This document shows, one piece after another, positions 54,894-64,000 of a DNA stretch of 64,000 nucleotides. Below the pieces are notes generated by a model. The model had not been told where the DNA came from. It worked only from the letters and a program-made list of their open reading frames with translations, and ran no database searches. The position numbers were made by a program, and so were the translations under genes. How positions within the stretch are numbered: the first letter of the stretch is position 1; each line of letters opens with the position of its first letter. This DNA comes from Siphonodentalium dalli (lineage: Eukaryota; Mollusca; Scaphopoda; Gadilida; Siphonodentaliidae): NCBI GenBank assembly GCA_032622095.1, contig CP136069.1, positions 105,058,278 through 105,122,277 on the forward strand, read 5' to 3'.

Positions 54894-55785
54894 ATTTTTA
54901 TTATCCATCTGTAATGTTTATCCAAATTTTGGGAATAAAACTTTAGTGGTTATTTTTTATATTTGTCGGCAGTTAATTCTCTATAAAAGCCTGTATATGA
55001 TCACCAGAAAGCATGATTTGGAACAGTAAACATGGAAAGGAAAACAAAACTCAATGCGGAAGTGAAACAATTTCACCGATTCATTTCGCAATAGTTAATT
55101 CGTGACGTCACAGAGTCCCGATAAAAAAGTGATATTGCACACTTGGGAGTCCAATATGACATTCGGGAGTCCAATATGACTTTTTCCCGGATTATCACGT
55201 GGCGGCTTTTGCCCAATCGGAAATAGTGTTCAAGTAGTGAAGGGATGGATAATAATATGTATATATTATACATGAATACCTTAAGGGCTTTGCTATAAAA
55301 CACATGTTCAACGCACCATTTTAAGAGTATAATTCATGATGGATTATCTTAGAAATACAAAATGAGAACTTTATAGATGTTTTTTTTTTTAATTTAACCC
55401 AACAAACACAAAAGCAATTTCTAAGAAACAAATATGGAAATGTGTGCTGAATACTGTGACGAATGATGAACAATAAAAATATATTCATATTTACCAATTG
55501 TTCTTTGAAACATTTACTTAGAACCAGTTGTTTACAAATGATAGATTTACATCCCCAACATGGCTGACTGGGAGCTGGCAGCAATTGACAGTGGTTGTTT
55601 TAATACTATGATTACTATTATACATGTAAATTAATTTTTACACCATCAAATTTTGGGGAAAATGAGTTGACAAAGCCTTTTAATTTGAAAGAGGATCGAA
55701 GCTCCAACAGATATTTCGACAAAAAGTAAAAGTAAAAAACAATTAAAACCATGCATGAAGTTGAAAGCATACGCCACTGTCACAA
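54894..55785. other. Non-coding stretch with two GAGTCCAATATGAC words
   Basis: GGGAGTCCAATATGAC occurs twice at 55146-55183, related to the loop-proximal part of hairpin element B. No gene recognised. Confidence 0.5.
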
Positions 55786-56347
55786 GGGCCGATGGGGTCA
55801 TTGTCACAAGGCTCCAGTCACATTCATAGCCAGCTTTTTAAATCGATCTCAAATGAAGCCAGCTTTTCACCGGTGATCATATTCATAGCCATCTTGTAAT
55901 TTACTCTTTGTGTGACTAAATCTTTGGCACACCCTACAGACCACATCACTTATCCGATCATCACCAAACTTCATATGTATCTTCGGGGTGACCTCTGAAT
56001 GGGAGCCTCTTATTTTGACCGAAATTTGTTAAAAAACATGGCTGCCATCTTGGATTAGATTTCATCCTTTAATAATGTGTCACATGTATCAGGTGAAGGC
56101 CATCCTTCAGTTCCCTTCACATCTAGAATTTCACAGTGCACTCACTCCCCAAATCTGAAACACATTTAGCACCCTGATTCCTACAGACCACATCCCTCAT
56201 CTGGTCATCACCAAACTTCATATGGATCTTTGGGGTGATCTCCAGATGGGAGCCTCCTATTTTGACTGAAATTCGTTAAAAAACATGGCTGCCAATGGCC
56301 ATCTTGGATTCCAAAGTTGAGCTACAGTGTCATTGACACTTTCGTTA
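55786..56347 (+). mobile_element. ~160-bp-core element, tail-containing copy
   Basis: About three core units: CACACCCTACAGACCACATC, TCATCACCAAACTTCATATG, GGGGTGACCTC, AACATGGCTGCC...GGCCATCTTGGATT. These are followed by the family tail GTTGAGCTACAGTGTCATTG and ACACT at 56316-56340. Head missing. Confidence 0.75.
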
Positions 56348-56359
56348 AATTTTGCAGGC

Positions 56360-56795
56360 ACTATTGTCACAGTGGCTAAACCGTACAAACATATAATCGG
56401 AAGTTGCTTTCGCCTAGACGAAACATTCTATTTTTGGAACATAAATACTACAGAAGAATCAAAACAACACCATAAAAACAAGTTTTCAGACCGGATAGAC
56501 GGTTTCCCCACAGCAATAAACGTAAGTATAAATTGTACATACCCATTTGCCGATCGCAAGCGGGCTCCATTTGAGCGAAGGGCTCTGTTTTCTAGATAAA
56601 AACGGCCTTTGATCACTTCAGAAAATAATTTTCTCGCAAAAATTCCCTCTTCAAATATCATTTTAACACATATACAGCATGTCAGAAATCCCACTATATT
56701 GCAATGGAAAGGCCGTTATGTGTGCAAGTAGAGACTATTTATTTGGACACCTCACTCATCAGTCTCTGTACGCCTAGTTGTTTAAGTTGCTGATC
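56360..56795 (+). repeat. Inverted repeat pair with 59285-59740, left copy
   Basis: CGTACAAACATATAATCGGA, GATAGACGGTTTCCCCACAG, TTTGCCGATCGCAAG, CAAAAATTCCCTCTTCAAAT and CAGTCTCTGTACGCCTAG reappear inverted at 59285-59740. The 90-codon open frame here is disrupted in the other copy and has no known motif. Confidence 0.8.
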
Positions 56796-57125
56796 ACTAG
56801 TTGTCAAAAATCTGTACGTCAAGTTGTGATTATGGGATTTGTGTGCAAAGACGAAACCATGAATTAGGTTTCTATTTTAAAATGTATTATGACATTTTCA
56901 TCGAAAAGCATGGTACATAACTGAAGACTTCTGATCTACATGTATGTATACGTATCATGCATATTACTTCAAAAGATGAAGCTCTCTCTTTTCAATATAA
57001 GTACCAAAATCATTTCAAATAAATTTAAGTAAACATAATATAATAATGTAGAATTAAACTTAATGAAAAACATAAAACCTTATCCACACATATCTTAGCC
57101 ATGTTTACTTCTGTGGACATATGTG

Positions 57126-57445
57126 GTTTTTAGCTCACCTGAGACGAAGTCTCCGGTGGAGCTATAGTCATCACTCCTCGTCCGTCGTCCGTCTGTCCGT
57201 CCGTCCGTCCATCCGTCCATCAACAATTCTTTGAACATCTTCTCCTCTGGAACCGTAAGACCAAATGGGTTCATAGTTGCGAAGCTAGGGCCATAACTCT
57301 GTAATTCTTACAACGACTTCTTCTCAAATTTCATTTGGCCGAATGGGTTCATATTTGGTACAAAGGGTCCTTGGGGGACTGTTATTCAGATTTGTTCAAA
57401 TGACGTCACTGGGTCGAATGTGGGCGGAGCCAGTGATATAACTTA
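57126..57445 (+). mobile_element. Head of a TTTTTAGCTCACCTGAG-type element
   Basis: TTTTTAGCTCACCTGAGACG, GTCTCCGGTGGAGCTATAGT, a GTCCGTCC run, CATCAACAATTCTTTGAACA, GGCCATAACTCTG and CATTTGGCCGAATGGGTTCA. This motif order is a common dispersed element in marine invertebrates; same plan as the head at 60533. Non-coding. Confidence 0.7.
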
Positions 57446-59284
57446 ATTTATTTTATTTTTTTGGTCAAATTTTGTTTTTTGGAATTTTCACCATACTCAA
57501 ATTAACAAAAAATTCATTTTTTAATCATTTTATAAAATTTGAAAAAAGTGACACCATTATAACATCTGCAGAGTTATGAAACTTTAATCTTTAATCTTCT
57601 GAAATTACAGAAATATTCCATTACCCGTCCCCCCTCCCACATGGACAAGACCCACCCCCACCCTGCAGTGGCCTGCACCCAACCAACATCCCTTCCAACG
57701 GATATCATTTCCAGCTTCCAACTTTAATACCTGTTCTATTAAAGTTGCAGATGTCTCTTTGTGGATAAACAGAGAGAAACACAGGTCACTGACAGCTTGT
57801 ATAAACATACTGCTAGCAATTTTAAACAAACTGCCTAAATTTAGTGTGTCTGACATTTGCACAATGAGGTTCATAGAGGGTGAATTTAGTGATGCTATCC
57901 CACACAGTGGGCTAGCATCACCAAATTCACCCTCTGGAGACCTCATTTTGTTTAGGCCTCATCTTCTGGGAAGTATCTATAGTATCAAATTAACATTGTT
58001 TTTAGTTACATTTCCCTTCTAGGAAGTTTCTATATCCCCTAATTTGCAGAAGATAAAATTCACAATTGAGGTGCCCAATGGGTGAACATCAACTTCCAAC
58101 TGGGGAACTTCAATCTTATCCTAGGTCTGCCATAGCAGTTGAGGGCTTAGCAGAATGAGGTCCCCAGAGGGAAATGGCGGGGCTATGGGGAGTTAACACT
58201 TTTGTGTCTAATAAAATCATTGAAATACCAAATTCATTAAAACATCTACCTTGGAACCACCTGACTGATTAATCTGAAATACATGTATTGTGTTTTGGGT
58301 CCATGGATAATTGGGCTTCACACATGTCTAAATGGTTTTAGAAAAAGGCGCTTGTGAGATTGAAAATTTCCAACAATTGAGAAAGTTTGAGGTGTCAGTT
58401 GTGAAATTCCAACCTAAGACTTGGGAGTCTGTAGCCCTGTCGGGAGGGGACTTGTTGAACTGGAGGAGGGGGGGGGGTGATAAGTAGTGTACATTTGGTA
58501 ATTTCAAGGTGGATTTTCACCAATCTATATATAAGTGAAGTCTCCCTAGCACATATCCTGTTTAGAGCTATTTCTTTAAAAGTGATTATGAAAAGTTCTG
58601 ACTGTTGTGGTTTTCAGAGTCCCAGTCTTTGCAGTCTGGTGAGCGACCCACAGTCATTGACTGTCTTGTATTGGAGATACTGTGTCTAAAATGTGGGCTT
58701 ATATATGATTCTGTTTCCAGGGACTTTATGTTGTGCGAGCTCTATCTAACCCCCCATTGTTTTGGGTTTTCAATATGATCTAAATCGAACTACCAATGGG
58801 CAGGGTGGGTTGGGGGATAATTTTCTCCAATCGTTTGTCTGTGAGTCTCTGCCGGAAAATTCCAACCCAAGAGATGCAACTCGAAGCTGGTACTTGTAGG
58901 ACATTTTGGGACCAACCATTCAATATTCATGTAGTGATGCCCAAGGAGGCACTCGCAGTCACGACCCCTTCGTCACATCACCATAAATATAAGGTGCTGG
59001 TGCACATATGACCTGCAGTTTTTATATTAGTAAATTCCCACAGATACGCAATTTCATCACAGAATATAACATACAGCCCCCACCCCCAAATGCAGTGTTG
59101 TTACTTGCGGAGTCGAATAAAAGTCGCCAAATGTTAATAAGAATACCTTGTTTGATTCAGACAGAGTCTATAAGTTCAATGGCGTGACATTTCGAAGATA
59201 TAGTTATGTTTAAATGGGTCGAAAGGAACATATCATTACTGTACGATTCCTGTATAACGTCGCAACTGGCGATTGTCGTCGTAC
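57446..59284. other. Non-coding spacer between inverted copies
   Basis: No gene recognised. A foldback (GAGGGTGAATTTAGTGATGC ... GCATCACCAAATTCACCCTC) lies at 57876-57936. It produces similar open frames on both strands (about 57605-58022), which is why neither is called. G-runs near 58466. Confidence 0.5.
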
Positions 59285-59740
59285 ACAGCTAGGCGTACAG
59301 AGACTGACGAGTGGGGTGGACAAATAAATAGTCTCTACTTACAGATTGTGAATACAGCCGAGCCAAAGTAATGTCAATATATGTTGCACACATAATGGCC
59401 TTTTCGTTGCGATATAGTTGGATTTCCGACAGATGCTGTATATGTGTTAAAATGACATTTGAAGAGGGAATTTTTGCGAGAAATATTTTTTCTGAAGTGA
59501 TCAAATGCCGTTTTTATCTATAAAAAAAAGCGTCCTTCGCTCAAATGGAGCCCCCTTTTGATCGGCAAATGGTTATGTACAATACGTTTATTGCTGTGGG
59601 AAAACTGTCTATCCGGTCTGAAAACTTGTCTTTATGGTGTTGTTTTGATTCTTCAGTAGTATTTATGTTCTAAAAATAGAATTTTCGTCTTGGCGAGAGC
59701 AACTTCCGATTATATGTTTGTACGGTATAGCCACTGTGAT
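59285..59740 (-). repeat. Inverted repeat pair, right copy
   Basis: Reverse complement of 56360-56795 with scattered substitutions. It runs straight into ~160-bp-core units, as the left copy does on its outer side. Confidence 0.8.
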
Positions 59741-60498
59741 TGTGATCACCTGTAGATGGGAGCAATAGAATTTGAACGATTTTCGATGAAAAACACGGCC
59801 GCTGGCAGCCATCTTTGCATGACTAAATCCTTTGGCACACCCTACAGACCACATCCCTCATCCTATCATCACCAAACTTCATATGGATCTTCGGGGTGAC
59901 CTCTAGATGGGATCATCCTATTTTTATTGAAATTTGTTGAAAAACATGGCTGCCAGCAGCCATCTTGGATTTCAGATTTGAATTCATCGGCACACCCCAC
60001 AGCCCACATTTAATGGAGAATTGATTTGAAAATTTACAGGCATGTTTAGAATCACCTCTAGATACTATCAAATTTGAACAATTTTCGTTGAAAAACATGG
60101 CTGCCGTAGCCATCTTGGATTTTAATCTTTGCATGACTAAATCCTTTGGCGCAACCCTACAGACCACATCCCTCATTTTCATCTTTGTCCTACAGACCAC
60201 ATCCCTCATCTTCATATGGACCTTCGGGGTGACCTCTAGATTGGAGTCTCCTATTTTGACCAAAATTTTTTGAAAAACATGGCCGCTAGTGGCCATGTTG
60301 GAATTTACTCTTTGTATGACTAAATCCTTTGGCGCACCCTACAGACCACATCCCTCATCCAGTCATCACCAAACTTCATATGAATCTTCGGGGTGACCTC
60401 TATTTAACTTCTTTCTTCTTTATCATTCTATTCATTGCTCAGCAAAAAATTAACTCCTTCCCAAGTTAAGCTACAGTGTCATTGACACTTTCATTTGA
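59741..60498 (+). mobile_element. ~160-bp-core element, second tail-containing copy
   Basis: About four to five core units (CCCTACAGACCACATCCCTC ... TTCATATGGATCTTCGGGGT ... AAAACATGGCTGCC) and the tail GTTAAGCTACAGTGTCATTG with ACACT at 60464-60488. Confidence 0.75.
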
Positions 60499-60532
60499 CT
60501 TTGAATTCATGCATGCCGTGATAAATCAATCA

Positions 60533-60880
60533 TTTTTAGCTCAACTTGACATGGGTTTGGCGTCCATCCATCAACAAATTCCGTTAGCACACCCTACAGG
60601 TCACATCTCTCATCCGATCGTCACCAAACTTCATATGGATCTTCGGGGTGACCTCTTAATGGGAGCCATCGTTTTTTTCCGAAATTCATTAAAAAATATG
60701 GCCGCCAGCAGCCATCTTGGATTTCAAATTTGAATTCATCCCTGCAGCCCGCATTTATTGGAGAATTGTTTTGAAAATTTACAGGCATGTTTAGGATCAC
60801 CTCCAGATGGGAGCTATTGAATTTGAACAATTTTCGATGAAAAACATGGTCGCCGGCAGCCATCTTGGATTTTACTCTTT
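60533..60880 (+). mobile_element. ~160-bp-core element, head-containing copy
   Basis: Starts TTTTTAGCTCAACTTGACAT, GGCGTCCATCCATCAACAAA and then two core units. The tail is missing; sequence changes at about 60880. Head orientation shows it starts just downstream of the preceding copy's tail. Confidence 0.75.
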
Positions 60881-60883
60881 GCT

Positions 60884-61060
60884 CTCCTAATAAGTATCTT
60901 GGACACTGAACTATTTATATTTAGTATGGTCGTTAGGCAGTTAGACCCGGAATAAATTGGTAAAGAAGCTGTTTTGATCTCAAAATGCGCGGACTGGTTT
61001 GCTGAACAACATATACAAAATCCGCTAAAATCCACTTTGGGGAAACTTCTCAAAAATGGC
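60884..61060 (+). repeat. Inverted repeat pair with 62945-63358, left copy
   Basis: AATAAGTATCTTGGACAC, AGTATGGTCGT, CCCGGAATAAATTGGTAAAG and AAATCCACTTTGGGGAAACT reappear inverted. The right copy has about 230 extra bases between the first two blocks. Confidence 0.75.
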
Positions 61061-62944
61061 AGCTCGTATCGGGAAATGCTGAGGTTCTGTTGTAGGTGCA
61101 CCCATTAGTGCCAAATTTGTAATAAATTGAAATATACAATAGCGGTACTTTAATATTCGTAAAGCATATATGTAGACTGTCTGTCCCAAAATGGCCACCA
61201 AACTGGACAAAATCGAATGAAAATTAAATTTTGGCAAAATTGATTAGCTAGTCATATAAGAGTGAACAAACGCTCGAATTACGCAAGGAAAGATGATTGC
61301 AGAGTATAGAAGAAACTTATTGTTAGAGATGCACGAATTCTCTCTAATGTATCTCATGAGAGAGCAAGCGAAAGCAGGGTCTCATACAACGGTTAAATCC
61401 GGACATTTGGGCGCCTAGAAATGGAACAAGAACGCAGTTTTATCTGTAATGTTTGTCTTGAAACGTGTGGTATATGTGTAACTAAACAGCTGAATGGTAT
61501 ATAGTATGGATGTATTGAATCTGTGACCTTTTCTAGAAGCAGAGATATGTGTACTCAAAGTAGTATCACGAGTGTGAGCAATCATAATTTATTTTGATAT
61601 CTACAACACCAAACCTTTTAAAATTCACTGCTTTTGTTCATTTGTTCAGTTTGAGAGATATTCATAGAGTACTGGGCAAACTATGTATATACTATTGTTC
61701 GCGTCTGGAAATAATGGTCATAGTTGCCTCCAATCAAGCGATGAAACATGAATATTTCGCTTGTATCACCAAATTGCATGTTGTTATATTTTGAATGCAA
61801 TTTATCAAAACACAAATGAGTACCATATAGTATATTCAATAAATTCTAAACTTTACCAAAATTGCCTACATACTCTGTGGCAAGACTGAGTTTATACATG
61901 AGAATTAAATTTACTTATATTCACCAATGCCACATATAGGGTAAACTTATTACGTTGTCTGCAACCGTATAACCGCGTTTACACATTCTCATTAATGTTA
62001 CACATATATGCTGCACAAAAAACCACAAATAGCACCATTGGGTGGGTGTTCAACATTGAGATAACAGCTTTCAACGCTAATAACCTGATATTTAGCACAC
62101 TTTTGTGGGTGGTTTTGGCAAGATTAAAATTTTTAAACAACAACATACCATACATTAATATTGTGCATTGTGCGGTAGCATATTCCAGTTGTACAGTACC
62201 GACTGAAGTAATTTGAACAACATTGTCTACTTAGAATCCGGGTTGGTAGAAGCATGAACATTAGTAATACACTGAATATACAATATAGCATCTCTTTGAC
62301 ATGGTGAGATGGTGGGCTAATCTAGTGAAGAGATGAGTGTTTCTGTACAGTATAATAAGCATTGCGACATACGTGTTTGGTTTATTATCACGGAGAGTGT
62401 TGAAACATTGGGGAATTTTAACTAGTATGCATACCACAAGGCTATGTGTTTCAGTTTTTGCGTTACATTCCATGATGAATCATCATGCCGAATGAAACTA
62501 CCACACCCTGTGTGGCGAATCATTGCTTCGTGTGCTGCATGCCCAATATTATTATGTTTGATCTGGCTGCTGGGTGTATTCTAAGGAGAAAACCCGAACT
62601 TTCAACACCGGATTGACTTGCGTTGTAGTCACCAATAAATCCTTCAGATGGATCTGTTTTAATGATCTGTGTACCTTTAACGATATTTAACACCAGACTT
62701 GTATATTATCAATACGTATTTTCACGAATATGGGTTATCCAATATGTTGCTTTGGTAGTGGCATGTCTTGAAGTTGTGGCCATTTTGACAGCCATTTCAT
62801 GTCCGCGGGTGTATTATTTTCTGACCTTGTTCCTCTATTCGTTTTCATACCCTAATTTCACACCTACTAGCATATCTGCATAATTCCTATGCCACAATAT
62901 ATCATATATTGACTTATTTCGATAACTGATATCATATAGACAAC
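61061..62944. other. Non-coding stretch
   Basis: No recognised gene, element or array. The short open frames present (for example near 61594, 61995 and 62662) have no recognisable domain. Confidence 0.5.
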
Positions 62945-63358
62945 CATATTGGACGCCATCTTGGATAACAAAGTTTCCCCAAAGCGGATTTTAGATATGT
63001 TATACCGAGGACTCTCCTGCGTCTATTGACACCAACATCGCTTCTTTACCAATTTATTCCGGGTTAACACAACATTTCGCGTACTACGACCATACTAATT
63101 GGGTTATCCTTAATGCTTCACAGAAAAGTTTACTTAATAATGGTATGAAATAATGACGGTACATTTTGCGCACTTGCCAACTGGGGATGTCGGGGAAGTG
63201 ACATCATGTTCCATTCTTATAAAAGGTCCTTCAGGTACGCCAATTCTGTCTTTTTCTCGTCCTCTGTGTGTTCGACGTGGTTGGCCGAGTGCGCGGGGCA
63301 GGATGTTGGTTCCAACTGGGAGGGCCCTATGAGTTCTGTGTCCAAGATACTTATTAAG
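62945..63358 (-). repeat. Inverted repeat pair, right copy with ~230-bp insertion
   Basis: Blocks AAGTTTCCCCAAAGCGGATT, CTTTACCAATTTATTCCGGG, ACGACCATACT and GTGTCCAAGATACTTATTAA match 60884-61060 inverted. The extra DNA between about 63108 and 63340 contains a tRNA-like word and part of a 105-codon minus-strand open frame (63451-63134) that I do not recognise. Confidence 0.7.
63274..63345 (+). other. tRNA-Ser-like relic or SINE head (tentative)
   Basis: GACGTGGTTGGCCGAGTGCG resembles the acceptor and D-arm (A-box) of a serine tRNA and is followed by a GTTGGTTCCAAC stem. The distance to any B-box-like word is too short and the 3' half does not fold into a T-arm. If genuine it is a truncated pseudogene or the head of a short interspersed element. 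Confidence 0.2.
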
Positions 63359-64000
63359 AGATAAATGTTTTGGTTCAGAAAATATTATATCTCTGCCAAA
63401 GATATCTTGGATATTACCCTCCAACAAATAAGACTTCTTCCCACTAGGCATGTGAATTGAACAAACAAGATTACCACAGGCTACAGATTACAGATTTTTT
63501 GAAAATTTCATCTAAAATTATTGCTGCTTTAATAATGTAAACATAGTATATAGTATATATTTATTATTTAGTGATATAGATGTGTTTTACATGTCAATTA
63601 CATGCTGACAAAAAAAAAAAATTTGAGGATAAAAAATTCAGGGTGGCCTAAGGTGTATTTTGTTTTGGCCTATTAATCATCTTACCTCGCCTACAGGGAA
63701 TCTTAAAAAGGAAGTCTGAATATGGGTTCAAACCCATCCAAGCCTTGTCTGACCCATACTGCTATGATAGTATCCACGACCTACGGTACATGTAACCACC
63801 TCGGCTATGGGGAGACTTAAAATAGAGCCTTTTCACTGGGAGTTGAGATAGTTTTGGCAGAGAAAACACAAGCTGTCACACTAAAGATGGAATAATTGTG
63901 ACTATGTTACTTTTGTTTCTGGGGTAAAATATGAATTTTTGTCATTTTTCCTCACCTACATTGTACATGTACCTTACATATGTTTTGGGTAACTTTTTGT
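63359..64000. other. Non-coding stretch
   Basis: Nothing recognised to the window end; an A-run at 63610-63621. Confidence 0.45.

Noticed and set aside
57605-58022. Opposed open frames of about 113 and 87 codons
   Set aside because: They face each other across a foldback (GAGGGTGAATTTAGTGATGC and its complement), so each is the shadow of the other; no recognised domain.
63134-63451. 105-codon minus-strand open frame
   Set aside because: No recognised motif, lies across the edge of an inverted repeat, and no splice or promoter evidence; kept only as a note in the feature for that region.
63720-63760. B-box-like GGGTTCAAACCCATCC as part of a tRNA gene
   Set aside because: No A-box or cloverleaf can be drawn upstream; the word is just a short palindrome.

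Overview
This is a window of AT-rich nuclear DNA from an animal, most likely a marine invertebrate (mollusc, lophotrochozoan or hemichordate-like; I cannot decide which). The evidence is CR1/Jockey-type LINE open reading frames with decayed codons, animal-type Helitrons ending in CTAG, hAT and TTAA-target elements, ~160-bp tandem units carrying AAGATGGC/GGCCAT motifs, and heads of the TTTTAGCTCACCTGAG type seen widely in marine invertebrates. I see no intact host protein-coding gene, rRNA or convincing tRNA. Everything recognisable as coding is a broken mobile-element or multicopy-family fragment.

Layout. 1-4 kb: hairpin MITE, a 652-bp TTAA element and a decayed multicopy-family pseudogene on the minus strand. 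4-10.4 kb: three tandem arrays (68-bp, ~160-bp and ~162-bp units), the middle one inside a bounded element. 10.6 kb: LINE C-terminal relic. 13-20 kb: short arrays of palindromic words, then an arm of a very large inverted structure interrupted by four head-to-tail Helitrons (14650-18407), one of which holds a hAT insertion. 18.4-20.2 kb: arrays built on AGAGATATCTC and TTGGACTTAAGTCCAA. 20172-30933: a ~10.8-kb element inserted at a TTAA inside the second palindromic array; it holds inverted pairs of minisatellite arrays and a second Helitron cluster. 31.4-34.9 kb: a zinc-finger relic and the longest LINE ORF2 relic. 35-38.2 kb: diverged repeats. 38.2-39.9 kb: the opposite arm of the large inverted structure, which also preserves the empty site of the Helitron array. 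40-46 kb: another TTAA element, another palindromic array and a second LINE. 46-50 kb: tripled mariner-like hairpins, minisatellites and microsatellites. 50.2-53.1 kb: palindromic array, then a LINE tail interrupted by a 1284-bp full-length palindrome with a 5-bp target duplication and, further 3', by a 204-bp hairpin MITE. 54-64 kb: more hairpins, ~160-bp repeat elements and long inverted pairs, no recognised gene.

The window therefore reads as a layered record of transposition. Several insertions can be ordered from the sequence alone: palindromic arrays, then the Helitron array, then hAT; TTGGACTTAAGTCCAA array, then the 10.8-kb TTAA element; LINE, then the 1284-bp palindrome. The most unusual feature is how much of the DNA is made of words that equal their own reverse complement, arranged in phased arrays and repeatedly placed at the arms or edges of larger inverted structures.
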